64,000 nucleotides of DNA from Methanocrinis alkalitolerans (GTDB lineage: Archaea > Halobacteriota > Methanosarcinia > Methanotrichales > Methanotrichaceae), in assembly GCF_029167205.1 (NCBI RefSeq), contig NZ_JARFPL010000003.1, forward strand, positions 33,499 through 97,498. The letters are read 5' to 3'. The stretch's first letter is position 1, and each line of letters begins with the position of its first letter. This document shows positions 7,575 to 15,881 of the stretch, piece after piece. Below the pieces are notes generated by a model that saw only the letters and a list, made by a program, of their open reading frames with translations, was not told where the DNA came from and made no database searches. A program made the position numbers and the translations under genes.

Positions 7575-7730
7575 CTTATTACTAAATATGATCATGGGAC
7601 GTAACGCCGCGCCAGGAAGCGAAATCCTGACCTCCACCGCAAGAAGTCCATGCCGAAACTCTGCCCATTTAGACAGAAGGGGGCTCCAAGGTTGAGCGAC
7701 CTTCGCCCCCGCTCTCCCGCTTTTACCCGT
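7575..7730 (+). ncRNA. Candidate structured RNA or orphan transcript
   Basis: The 239-bp gap between the wHTH gene and the phosphotransferase gene has no open frame but contains an AT-rich promoter-like stretch (GCTTATTACTAAATATG near 7573). After it comes a GC-rich segment and a strong hairpin at 7679-7710: GGGGGC pairs with GCCCCC and AAGGT with ACCTT around a six-base loop. A short T-run (CTTTTA) follows near 7719. This order resembles a small RNA unit. It matches no RNA family I can name, and the hairpin might instead be the 3' end of a neighbouring transcript. Confidence 0.3.
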
Positions 7731-7743
7731 CTTAAATATGGCG

Positions 7744-8367
7744 TCAGATCCGTCCGCCGTACTTGATGGCGAGATGTATCCTCTGGGCCGCGGTGAGGTT
7801 AGAGAGGACGGCGGCGAGGACTATCGCGCCCAAAAGCCAGCCGTCGCCGAAGAGGAGGGCTCCCACCATCCCGGCGTAGATGAGCATCAGCCTCTCGGCC
7901 CTCTCGAGGACCCCTCCCATCTCCTTTGCCAGAACCTCCTGGTCTTTGACCAGCCCCCTGTGGTCGGCGTAGGCCCGGACGAAGGAGGTCATTACCGCCC
8001 CGAAGATGAGGATCGCGATCCAGGCGCCGACGGGGATGAGAAATTCCGCGCCGGGGCCGAGGTAGAAGAGGAGGCCGAGGATCAGGAGCGCCTCGACGTA
8101 CCTGTCCAGGACGCCGTCGAGGAAGGCCCCAGCCGCCGAGGCCCTCCCAGTCGCCCTCGCCACCGCCCCGTCGACGATGTCGAGGGCTCCTGATATCAGG
8201 AATAGAAGGAAGCCGGCAAGGAGCTCGCCTCTCCAGAGGGCTAAGAAGCCGCCGACGGCGACCGCCAGGGCGAGGGCTGTCCAGCCGTTGGGGGATATGC
8301 CGAGGCGGGCGAGCACCGCGAGCCGCCTATCCATCTTCTTTCCGTCCACCAGACGGGACTTGAGCAT
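7744..8367 (-). CDS. CDP-alcohol phosphatidyltransferase, archaetidylinositol-phosphate-synthase type
   Basis: 207-residue integral membrane enzyme that transfers an alcohol phosphate to CDP-archaeol during polar lipid synthesis. The CDP-alcohol signature D-x2-DG-x2-AR-x8-G-x3-D-x3-D is complete (DIVDGAVAR followed by GAFLDGVLD, about residues 63-89). About six hydrophobic segments are visible. The start at ATG 8367 (MLKSRLVDGK) fits the family length; the frame continues open upstream but only as antisense to the aminotransferase. The inositol-phosphate specificity is inferred from size and archaeal context, not from a diagnostic residue. Confidence 0.85.
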   Translation of the reverse strand: MLKSRLVDGKKMDRRLAVLARLGISPNGWTALALAVAVGGFLALWRGELLAGFLLFLISGALDIVDGAVARATGRASAAGAFLDGVLDRYVEALLILGLLFYLGPGAEFLIPVGAWIAILIFGAVMTSFVRAYADHRGLVKDQEVLAKEMGGVLERAERLMLIYAGMVGALLFGDGWLLGAIVLAAVLSNLTAAQRIHLAIKYGGRI

Positions 8368-8426
8368 CGAGAGGTCGAAACGGAAAGTAGGTATTAAACA
8401 CTTTTTATCTCCGTCGCAACCCGCTC

Positions 8427-9656
8427 TTATGCTGCGAGGTCCGCGAGGAACCGCTCGATCCTGTCGACCGCCTCCAGGATCTCCTCTCTCGAAGTCGCAT
8501 ATGAGCATCGGATGAACCCCTCGCCGCTCTCGCCGAAGGCGTTTCCGGGGACTGCCGCCACTTTCTGCTCTTTTAAGAGCTGCTCTGCGAACTCCTCGGA
8601 GGAGAGGCCCGTCCCCACGATGGAGGGGAAGGCATAGAATGCCCCCTTCGGCTCGAAGCATGGGAGGCCGAGCCTCTCCAGCTCCGAGATGAAGAGCCGA
8701 CGCCTCCGATCGTACTCCCGCTTCATAGCCATGACCTCGGCTTCGCCCCGCCGGAGCGCCTCGATCGCCGCCACCTGGGCCATGGTGGGTGCACAGAGCA
8801 TCGTGTACTGGTGGACCTTGGTCATCGCCCCGACGATGGCGGGGTCGCCGAGGGCGTAGCCTACTCTCCACCCCGTCATGGCGCAGGACTTGGAGAGGCC
8901 GTTCAGAAGGACCGTCCTCTCTTGCATCCCCTCCAGCTGGGCGAAGCTGGTGTGCTTTCCATCGTAGGTGAGCTTGTCATAGACCTCGTCGGATATGACC
9001 AAAAGGTCTTTTTCTGCCACCAGGTCGGCGATCTCCTCCAGGTCCTCTCGGGTCATTACGGCTCCTGTGGGGTTGTTGGGGTAGCTGAGGACCAGGGCCT
9101 TCGTCCTATCGTTTATTTCGTCCCGGAAATCTTCGGGGCGCAGCTTGAACTCCTCGGAGAGCCTCGTAGCCACAGGCCGGGGGACGCCTCCCGCCAGGAG
9201 GACGTCGGGGACGTAGGCGACGTAGCAGGGCTGGGGGACGATCACCTCGTCGCCGGGGTTCAAAGTCGCCCGAAAGGCGAGGTCGACGGCCTCGGAGACG
9301 CCGGTGGTGATCAGGACCTCCTCTTCGGGGTCGTAGTCGAGGCCCAGATCCTCTTTCGCCGACTCGGCCAAGATCTCCCTCAGCTCGATGAGCCCCTTAT
9401 TTGAGGTGTAGGATGTGTGGCCGCCTTCGAGGGAGTAGATGCACGCCTCCCGGATGTGCCAGGGGGTCGGAAAGTCAGGCTCTCCGACCCCCAGGCTGAT
9501 GACGTCCTCCATCCCCACCACGATGTCGAAGAACTTTCTGATCCCCGAAGGGGGCATATCCCTCACCGTCGTCGATAGGTGGGAGTCGGGGCGCCAGAGG
9601 GCAGGCTTCTCCATCGCGAGCCTCTTCTTCCCCGCGCCGATATCGCCGTTGGTCAT
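8427..9656 (-). CDS. Class I/II (aspartate/aromatic type) PLP aminotransferase
   Basis: 409-residue fold-type I aminotransferase. Landmarks are GVGEPDFPTPWHIREA near the N-terminus, LSYPNNPTGAVM in the middle, VISDEVYDKL, the PLP-lysine segment LNGLSKSCAMTGWRVGYA, and FIRCSYATS at the C-terminus, which contains the carboxylate-binding Arg. The start codon overlaps the stop of an upstream Lrp-type regulator by 4 bases (ATGA), indicating one operon. That pairing is common in methanogens and suggests regulation by an amino acid. The amino donor and acceptor cannot be fixed from sequence. Confidence 0.93.
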   Translation of the reverse strand: MTNGDIGAGKKRLAMEKPALWRPDSHLSTTVRDMPPSGIRKFFDIVVGMEDVISLGVGEPDFPTPWHIREACIYSLEGGHTSYTSNKGLIELREILAESAKEDLGLDYDPEEEVLITTGVSEAVDLAFRATLNPGDEVIVPQPCYVAYVPDVLLAGGVPRPVATRLSEEFKLRPEDFRDEINDRTKALVLSYPNNPTGAVMTREDLEEIADLVAEKDLLVISDEVYDKLTYDGKHTSFAQLEGMQERTVLLNGLSKSCAMTGWRVGYALGDPAIVGAMTKVHQYTMLCAPTMAQVAAIEALRRGEAEVMAMKREYDRRRRLFISELERLGLPCFEPKGAFYAFPSIVGTGLSSEEFAEQLLKEQKVAAVPGNAFGESGEGFIRCSYATSREEILEAVDRIERFLADLAA

Positions 9657-10144
9657 GCAGTGACCACCAGTCGTTTCGGCTGGGCCCTATCGTATAGTAT
9701 GACCCCATGCTCCTTGTAGCTCTTGAGGACGAAGTGGGTGCAGGTCGACTCCACCCCCTCCAGGGTTGCTATCTTCTCGGTGACGAAGAAGGCGACGTCC
9801 TTCATCGACTTTCCCCTGACGGTGAAGGATATGTCGTGGTCCCCGGATATCAGCCTCACCGACTGGACCTCTGAGAACCGGGAGATCCTCTCGGCGATGG
9901 CGTCGTAACCCTTGTCCCGATGGAGGGAGACCTTCAGCTCGACGATGGCGTAGACGTACCCGTCATCTATCTTCTCCCAGTTGATCATGGTCATGTACTT
10001 CCTTATGACCCCCGCATCCTCCAGGCGTTTGATCTCTCCACCGACCTCCTCCTCTGAAAGGCCTACCAGGGTCGCGATCTCCCCGGGGGTGGCCCTGGCG
10101 TTCTCCTCCAAAACCTCCAAGATCTCTTTGGCCAAGTCCCTCAT
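9653..10144 (-). CDS. Lrp/AsnC-family transcriptional regulator
   Basis: 163 residues: N-terminal HTH (about 1-60, ATPGEIATLVGLSEEEVGGEIKRLEDAGVI) and C-terminal RAM/ligand-binding domain (about 70-150, YVYAIVELKVSLHRDKGYDAIAERIS, RLISGDHDISFTVRGKSM). It is the first gene of a two-gene operon with the aminotransferase, so it probably senses an amino acid connected with that reaction (inference). The C-terminal tail YKEHGVILYDRAQPKRLVV is typical for the aminotransferase-linked subgroup. Confidence 0.92.
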   Translation of the reverse strand: MRDLAKEILEVLEENARATPGEIATLVGLSEEEVGGEIKRLEDAGVIRKYMTMINWEKIDDGYVYAIVELKVSLHRDKGYDAIAERISRFSEVQSVRLISGDHDISFTVRGKSMKDVAFFVTEKIATLEGVESTCTHFVLKSYKEHGVILYDRAQPKRLVVTA

Positions 10145-10273
10145 AGATCATCCCCATCCGATCTGAAAAGGATTATAGTTTTCCTTTCCTCCTCCTTCCC
10201 GTCTCCCCTCACGCTCGTCCGCCGTCGTCGCCCCCGCGATACGGGGGCGATGGCCCATTCGCAAGGGTTCGCC

Positions 10274-10609
10274 TCACCACCAGTCCCTGAGGAGGGTCTC
10301 GAAGAATGACTTGTTCATCAGGGCTTCGACGCTGAAGGGGGCCGGATCCCTCGGGGCTGTCAGGTTCTGGAAGTCGTGGAATATGCTCACGCCTCTCATG
10401 AGATGGTAGAAGGGCGGCTCAGTCTCGGCGTCTGCCCCGGTATCATTGAAGATGCCGTCTCCTGCCGATCGGTTAACAACGCCGATCCCAGCGCCCGCCA
10501 GGAGCGCCTCCAGCTCGTCGAGGTCGCCTGTGAAGTTGAGGGCGAGGGGGTCGAAAGCGGCCGATGCCGCCGCCACCATCGAGAAGAGCAGGAAGAATAA
10601 TAGACGCAC
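10274..10609 (-). CDS. Small secreted protein of unknown function
   Basis: 111 residues with a clear signal peptide (MRLLFFLLFSMVAAASA). The mature part is acidic with several Asn-x-Ser/Thr sequons and ends in LLRDWW. No cysteines, repeats or known domain seen. It lies next to tRNA-Thr on the same strand. Unrecognised. Confidence 0.55.
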   Translation of the reverse strand: MRLLFFLLFSMVAAASAAFDPLALNFTGDLDELEALLAGAGIGVVNRSAGDGIFNDTGADAETEPPFYHLMRGVSIFHDFQNLTAPRDPAPFSVEALMNKSFFETLLRDWW

Positions 10610-10642
10610 GTATTCCCTCCGGAATATATAGAACCTTATTTA

Positions 10643-10716
10643 AGCCCCGGGCGTGATTCGAACACGCGACCTAGTGATTACAAGTCACTCGCTCTAGCCA
10701 GCTGAGCCACCGAGGC
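10643..10716 (-). tRNA. tRNA-Thr (anticodon TGT)
   Basis: Full cloverleaf on the minus strand. The acceptor stem GCCTCGG pairs with CCGGGGC, with discriminator T. The D arm contains GCTC/GAGC, the anticodon stem is AGTGA/TCACT with loop CTTGTAA, and the T arm is GCGTG-TTCGAAT-CACGC. The anticodon is TGT. CCA is not encoded and there is no intron. Confidence 0.96.
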
Positions 10717-10741
10717 CCGCCTCACCCTCCCTCTTCAACAT

Positions 10742-11659
10742 TTAAAGACTTTCCTCTCCCCTCACCCGTTCCAGGAGCCTGCAGCTGGCGCAGACTCCGT
10801 CGCTGGAGGGCTCGCCGCACCTCTCGCATGGGACGGCTTCGTAGGATCCGGGGGGCTGGAGGTCGAGGATCTTCTCAAAACCCCTCATGATGGAGTACTT
10901 CGTCCCCGGGTGGTTTGCCTCCAGGTCGTTCAAGACGTCCTTCACCTCCTGCCTCATGGCCCTGGCTATGTAGGGGCAGGCCGCCGTCTCGAAGGGGATG
11001 TGTTGGACTATGGCGTAAAGGCCCATCTCCTTCTCGGGGATCCGGGATAGGGGCTTGATCCTAGGGACCATCCCCGCTATAGCCCTCTTCGGCCTGAGCC
11101 TGTATAGCCGGTCTACGTCCCCTTTGAGGTAGTTGAGCATCACCGTCTGGGCCTCGTCGTCGAGGTTGTGGCCGGTGGCGACGGCGTCGGCCCCCAGGTC
11201 TCGGGCGGTTTTGTTGAGGAGCCCCTTCCGGAGGACGCCGCAGAAGCTGCAGGGACCCTGGGGGTGGTCCCCGGAGGCGAGACGGTCTGTGGTGACGCCG
11301 AACTCGTCCTGGTGGCTCACGACTACGTGTTCGACCCCCAGCTCTTCAGCGACCGATGCCGCCGCCGCCAGGGTCTTAGCCCTGTACCCTTCGATCCCCT
11401 CGTCGACGGATACCGCCAAGAGCTCCACGTCTTCTCTGTATGAGAAGAGGTGGTGGAGGATCGAGAGGAGGGAAGAGCTGTCTTTGCCGCCGGATACCGC
11501 CACCGCTATCCTGCAGGATTTTCCGAAGATCCTGTATGTCCGGAGGACCTCCCTCACCCTCCGGTGGACGTCCTCCTGGAAGTGACGGGAGCAGAGGTGC
11601 CGTCCCGAGTACTTCTGAAATATGACCGCCCGTTGCGAGCACCTGTCGCATGAGATCAT
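10742..11659 (-). CDS. ncsA: tRNA 2-thiolation protein, NcsA/TtuA/Ctu1 family
   Basis: 305-residue PP-loop ATPase that adenylates the tRNA uridine prior to sulfur insertion. Seen in order: N-terminal zinc site CDRCSQRAV with HLCSRHF, the PP-loop AVSGGKDSSSL, the central catalytic cysteines (PCSFCGVLRKG and ETAACPYIA), the motif ATGHNLDDEAQT, and the C-terminal zinc finger CERCGEP with CASCRLL. The domain set and length are those of the archaeal wobble-U34/U54 thiolases. Which position is modified is not resolvable by eye. It sits beside tRNA-Thr and pelA, so this is a translation-related neighbourhood. Confidence 0.92.
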   Translation of the reverse strand: MISCDRCSQRAVIFQKYSGRHLCSRHFQEDVHRRVREVLRTYRIFGKSCRIAVAVSGGKDSSSLLSILHHLFSYREDVELLAVSVDEGIEGYRAKTLAAAASVAEELGVEHVVVSHQDEFGVTTDRLASGDHPQGPCSFCGVLRKGLLNKTARDLGADAVATGHNLDDEAQTVMLNYLKGDVDRLYRLRPKRAIAGMVPRIKPLSRIPEKEMGLYAIVQHIPFETAACPYIARAMRQEVKDVLNDLEANHPGTKYSIMRGFEKILDLQPPGSYEAVPCERCGEPSSDGVCASCRLLERVRGEESL

Positions 11660-11721
11660 GGTACCGGTATCGGGATCTTACGGTATATAAGAACGTATCC
11701 AGCTCCGTCGGCTTTATCCCG

Positions 11722-12768
11722 TCACCGGCCGAGCTTGTACCTCGTTATCGCTGCCAGGCCCCCCAGGGCCGAGAGCCTCTTTCCAGGCTCAAACTCCGAG
11801 CTGAATATGACGACCCTACCCCTGGCCTCGGAGACGGACCTCATCAGCTCCTCCACCTCGGCGCTTCGGACGAGCTGATCTGCCACCATCAGGGTCTCGA
11901 CCGCTCCCTGGGACGCCGCCGCCGTCACCTCGGCGGGTCCATAGGCCGCCCGGCCGTCGGTGGCGATCTCTCGGAGGAGGTCCTCCATCAGCGTCGTCTC
12001 CAGGGCGAGCCTGCTATCCTCCAGAATCTTGTCGATGGCGCCCCGGCGGAGGACCTCCTGGAAGCCGGAGACTCCCATGGCGGTGGCGTCATAGAGGATG
12101 ATCCGGGGGGCCAGGTCCGGGTGGGAGGCGTCGATCCTCTTTTTGAGGTCCTCCTTGGTGAAGCCCGGCCCCGCCAGGATCACCTTCGAGTCGGTGGCGG
12201 CAACCCTGGCCGCCTCCTTTCCCACCTCATCGAGGAACTCGGATCTTCGGTCGCCCCCTTTTCCTCCCATCCCCTTCCCCCCGCCCATCTTGATCTCTGA
12301 GGCGGTCTCGACCCCGAACTGCCGGAGGACCCCGATCGCCGCTTCCCCCTCCTCTATGAGGCAGATCACCACCTTCGGCCTCTTCGACTCGGCGACGGCC
12401 TCCCGGATCCGGTCGAGCTCGTCGGGGCGCCAAGTCTTGACGATGGAGACGTCGGCTCCCGGCTCCAGGTTGAGGGTATGGTAGGACGCGACCTCCGGCC
12501 CCACCTCGATCAACCCGTGGACCCGGAGCCAGTTGGAGGAGGTGTGAAACTCCACCGACTCCGCCCTTATCCCGAGCCTCACGGGCCTTCGTTCGAGCTT
12601 CTCGGGCCGGAGCTTATCGGTGGATGCGGTCGCCTTCCGGTGGGTGAGGGCGAAGACGAGGTCTCCGGGAGCTATCAGGTATTTGAGGTGCCAGAGGTCG
12701 TCGATCGACTCGGGAACGAGGCCGATCTCCCCCTCCAGGCCGCGGAGGCTCTTTCTGAGAACGCGCAT
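11722..12768 (-). CDS. pelA: Pelota (Dom34), archaeal ribosome-rescue mRNA surveillance protein
   Basis: 348 residues with the three-domain eRF1-like architecture: N-terminal Sm-like domain (MRVLRKSLRGLEGEIGLVPES, about 1-130), central domain (VVICLIEEGEAAIGVL), and C-terminal domain (GAVETLMVADQLVR, RVVIFSSEFEPGKRLSALGGLAAITRYKL). It lacks the GGQ peptide-release motif, as expected for Pelota, and has a glycine-rich loop (KMGGGKGMGGKGG). It works with aEF1A/ABCE1 to split stalled ribosomes. A Gly-rich insertion is the only unusual detail. Confidence 0.94.
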   Translation of the reverse strand: MRVLRKSLRGLEGEIGLVPESIDDLWHLKYLIAPGDLVFALTHRKATASTDKLRPEKLERRPVRLGIRAESVEFHTSSNWLRVHGLIEVGPEVASYHTLNLEPGADVSIVKTWRPDELDRIREAVAESKRPKVVICLIEEGEAAIGVLRQFGVETASEIKMGGGKGMGGKGGDRRSEFLDEVGKEAARVAATDSKVILAGPGFTKEDLKKRIDASHPDLAPRIILYDATAMGVSGFQEVLRRGAIDKILEDSRLALETTLMEDLLREIATDGRAAYGPAEVTAAASQGAVETLMVADQLVRSAEVEELMRSVSEARGRVVIFSSEFEPGKRLSALGGLAAITRYKLGR

Positions 12769-12824
12769 GAGGTACCCCTCTGATCAAAAGGCTTAAATGG
12801 ATTGCCCGAAAAGGCAGGGTTCGA

Positions 12825-12897
12825 GCCGCCATAACTCAGTTGGTAGAGTGTCTGGCTGTTAACCAGATCGTCACAGGTTCGAGCCCTGTTGGCGGCG
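12825..12897 (+). tRNA. tRNA-Asn (anticodon GTT)
   Basis: Acceptor GCCGCCA/TGGCGGC with discriminator G; the D arm contains CTC-AGTTGGTA-GAG; anticodon stem TCTGG/CCAGA with loop CTGTTAA gives GTT; T arm ACAGG-TTCGAGC-CCTGT. No intron and no encoded CCA. A TATA-like GCTTAAATGG lies about 30 bases upstream. The neighbouring tRNA-Met follows after 19 bp, so both may share a transcript. Confidence 0.97.
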
Positions 12898-12916
12898 TCC
12901 AAAATAAACGTTTCTT

Positions 12917-12991
12917 GGGCCTGTAGCTTAGTCCGGTTAGAGCGCTCGGCTCATAACCGAGTGGTCGCCGGTTCAAATCCGGCCAGGCCCA
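12917..12991 (+). tRNA. tRNA-Met-like (anticodon CAT; elongator Met or tRNA-Ile2)
   Basis: Acceptor GGGCCTG/CAGGCCC, discriminator A; anticodon stem CTCGG/CCGAG, loop CTCATAA; T arm GCCGG-TTCAAAT-CCGGC. It lacks initiator features. CAT could be elongator Met, or Ile2 if the C34 is agmatidinylated; sequence alone does not decide. Confidence 0.92.
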
Positions 12992-13022
12992 TCATCTCAA
13001 ATAAAAAAGCCCGGCTGCCGTC

Positions 13023-15239
13023 TCAGCAGCCGGATGGCTCTTCTGCCACGCTCTTGGCGAGGAGCTGCCAGGAGGATATTTTATTAATTTTGAGGCCGGT
13101 CTTCTCGGCCAGCTCCTCGGCACTGGCCTCGGCCAGGTCCAGGGCGGTCCTGACCCCGGCGGTTTCGAGCTTCTCCAGGGTCTTGGGGCCGATCCCCGGG
13201 ATCTTGGCCAGGGCGTCGATCTCTGCCTTCTTCTTCGCCTCCTCAGCCTTCTTCGCCTGCCACTGGTCGAAGTTGCACTGGGGGCAGCCCAGGTCCCAGG
13301 GGCGTTTTCCCTTGTTGATGATCCTGATGTGGTACATCCCGTGGTCGGAGCAGATTTTGTCGGTGACGATGATCATCCCGAACTTGGGGAGGGGGAGCGT
13401 TTTGGTGCATTCGGGGTAGCCGGCGCATCCGATGAACCTGCTCCCCCGCCTCCCCCTCCTGATGATCAGCTCGTTGCCGCAGGAAGGGCAGTCGCCGACG
13501 ATCTTGTCTGTCCGCAGCCCCTCCCGGAGGGTCGTCTCTATCTCCCCCTGATGCTGGAGGAGGTCGTCGAAGACGGCATCGAGCATCGATCTGGACTCCT
13601 CGATCACCTTCTCTTCTCCGATCTTCCGCTCGGCGATCTTCGTCATCTCCTCCTCCAGGGTCCGGGTCATATCCGGCTTTGTGATGGTGGGAGAATGGCG
13701 TTCCAGCGCCTCGATGACGGCGTAGGCGGTGTTCGTCGGCTTCATGGGGTTTCCCTGGACGTAGGCTCGGGCGTAGAGCTTGCTTATTATCTCGTGCCTA
13801 GTCGACTTAGTCCCAAGGCCGAGCTCGTCCATCAGCTTCACCAGCCTCCCCTGGCCGTATCTTGAAGGGGGTTGCGTCTCCTTGTCCATAATCTCTTTTC
13901 CCAGTACCGATAGCTTCTCCCCCTGGGAGAGGTCGGGGAGGATCTGCTCTGCCGCCTTGCTGTAGGGGTAAGATGCCCTCCATCCTGCCTCGATCTGCCG
14001 GGCGCCCATGGCCCTGAAGGGCTCTCCTCCGATGTCGAGCTGGACGTTCATGACGATCCACCGGGACGGCTCAGAGAGGGTAGCAAAGAAGCGCCTGACC
14101 ACCAGCTCGTAGATCTTCCACTGATCGGGCTTCATATCCTTCTTGGTGGCCGGAGCCGTCGGGTATATCGGGGGGTGGTCGGTCGAGAACCTCTTCCCCC
14201 TGGTGGGGACCATAGGCCCCTTCAGCACCCTCTCGGCGTCCTCCCGGAACGGTCCCTTCTTGAAGGCCGAGACGAGGTCCCGGAGGTCGAGGGTGGGGGG
14301 GTAGACGGTGTTCTCGGTCCGGGGGTAGCTGATGAACCCGCTGGTGTAGAGCCACTCTGCGATCCTCATGGCGTTGGATGCTGAAAAGCCGATGCCGCTG
14401 GCGGCGCTGATGAAGGAGGTGGTGTCGAAGGGGGCTGGGGGCCTGTCGGTCCTCGTCTTCTCCTTTATGGATAGGACGGTGGCCTCGTCCCCGAGGTTCT
14501 CGAATATGGACCTCGCCAGGTCGCCGTCCCAGATCCTCCCCTTCTCGTGCTTCACCCGGAGGTCCTTCTCCAGGTCTGCATATATCTCCCAGTACGGCTG
14601 GGGCTTGAATGCCTCGATCTCCTTCTCCCGATCGACGATGAGGGCCAGGGTCGGAGACTGGACCCTCCCCACCGAGAGAAAGCCCTTCCCGAGCCTTCCG
14701 GAGGTGATGGATATGAACCGGGTGAGGGCTGCGCCCCATATCAGGTCCACCACCTGCCTCGCCTCTCCGGAGGATGCGAGGTTGAAGTCCACCTCCCCGG
14801 GGGATTCGAAGGCGTCCAGGATCTCCCCTTTGGTTATGGCGCTGAACCTGACCCTGTCGGCCTCGATCTTCGGATTCGCCTCTTCTGCTATCCGGAGCGC
14901 CTCGACGCCGATCAGCTCCCCCTCCCGGTCGTAGTCGGTGGCTATGGTGATCCTGTCTGCATCCGCACCGAGGTCTTTGAGGGCGGATACTATCTTCGCC
15001 TGGGTGGGCTTCGTCACCACCTGGGCGTGGATAAGATCTCGATAGTCCACCTTCTGCCAGTTGTTATATCCGGGCGGATAGTCCACCCCGACGATATGGC
15101 CGGAGAGCCCCATCACCACCTTTTCGTCGAAATGGAATGTCTCGACCCCGTGGACCCGTTTGACCTTGGGCTTGGTGCCGGCGAGGATCTGGGCAATCCT
15201 CTTGGCAACGTTGTGCTTTTCCGCAATGATGAGATGCAT
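13023..15239 (-). CDS. topA: DNA topoisomerase I (type IA)
   Basis: 738-residue type IA topoisomerase that relaxes negative supercoils by single-strand passage. Toprim domain at the N-terminus (MHLIIAEKHNVAKRIAQIL, acidic triad region ATDYDREGELIG), active-site segment LYTSGFISYPRTENTVYPP with the catalytic Tyr, and a C-terminal region with two Cys4-like zinc ribbons (CPSCGNEL with CAGYPEC, and CSDHGMYH with CPQC). It ends with a helix-hairpin-helix module (IPGIGPKTLEKLETAG, about 675-735). The start at ATG 15239 is supported by the Toprim beginning; a 21-residue extension upstream lacks family character. Confidence 0.95.
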   Translation of the reverse strand: MHLIIAEKHNVAKRIAQILAGTKPKVKRVHGVETFHFDEKVVMGLSGHIVGVDYPPGYNNWQKVDYRDLIHAQVVTKPTQAKIVSALKDLGADADRITIATDYDREGELIGVEALRIAEEANPKIEADRVRFSAITKGEILDAFESPGEVDFNLASSGEARQVVDLIWGAALTRFISITSGRLGKGFLSVGRVQSPTLALIVDREKEIEAFKPQPYWEIYADLEKDLRVKHEKGRIWDGDLARSIFENLGDEATVLSIKEKTRTDRPPAPFDTTSFISAASGIGFSASNAMRIAEWLYTSGFISYPRTENTVYPPTLDLRDLVSAFKKGPFREDAERVLKGPMVPTRGKRFSTDHPPIYPTAPATKKDMKPDQWKIYELVVRRFFATLSEPSRWIVMNVQLDIGGEPFRAMGARQIEAGWRASYPYSKAAEQILPDLSQGEKLSVLGKEIMDKETQPPSRYGQGRLVKLMDELGLGTKSTRHEIISKLYARAYVQGNPMKPTNTAYAVIEALERHSPTITKPDMTRTLEEEMTKIAERKIGEEKVIEESRSMLDAVFDDLLQHQGEIETTLREGLRTDKIVGDCPSCGNELIIRRGRRGSRFIGCAGYPECTKTLPLPKFGMIIVTDKICSDHGMYHIRIINKGKRPWDLGCPQCNFDQWQAKKAEEAKKKAEIDALAKIPGIGPKTLEKLETAGVRTALDLAEASAEELAEKTGLKINKISSWQLLAKSVAEEPSGC

Positions 15240-15379
15240 CCGCTCTCCGCCAGTTCTGGATATGATATAAGTAACTATCGCAATCCGGCCGGCGACCGTC
15301 AACGGTGGGCGCCGGAGGGCGCAAGGCCGAGGAAAGGGTCGCTCTCCGGTCCTCTCCTCTCATGAGTTCTATTCCCCTC

Positions 15380-15881
15380 TCATCGCGCCCTCCCCCTCGA
15401 ACGTATATTTACAGATGATACTTATTATGTGAAACTGGTCTGAGACTGTTATCCCATTGTAACACAATCACATACATTTGGTATACTTATTCGGAAAATT
15501 TCGTCAGATATCTGCCTCGCCCTCAGAGGCAGCAAGATCGATATAGGGGGATAGTTTGTTCATAATGGGGCCATAATTCTGACTATCGGGTGTATTATAT
15601 AGCTATATCATCTGTATTTTGTTCTATGAGCCCGCAAGGCCATCAATTTATCGGTTTTTCACACTCCAGAACATATTTTTACACATTCAAATAAATGTAT
15701 TGTTATAAAACGGATCGCACAAAAACTTTAAGTAGCGATATGACCATGGAGAGTTAAGCGGGAGACTGTAGTTGATGGGATCGTCGCCGGGTATGATGGA
15801 TTTAGGATTTGGTCATACCGTTCGCTCCGGCAGCCCTGATCTCTTCGGTCTCCTGCCAAAAGGTAAAGGAGGATAAAGAAC
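15380..15881 (+). promoter_or_regulatory. Upstream regulatory region and leader of the mcr operon
   Basis: About 500 bp with no gene, strikingly AT-rich compared with its surroundings. It holds TATA-like runs at 15701-15710 (TTATAAAA) and near 15727 (ACTTTAAGT), an interrupted palindrome TGTTA-8-TAACA near 15448, and several TATATAG-type stretches near 15595-15610. The leader ends in GGAGGATAAAGAAC before the GTG start of mcrB. A long leader of roughly 120-150 bases is implied. The mapped start site is unknown. Confidence 0.55.

Noticed and set aside
8368..8871. N-terminal extension of the phosphotransferase frame
   Set aside because: The extension is antisense-like sequence over the aminotransferase and Arg/Gly-rich; the family start is at 8367.
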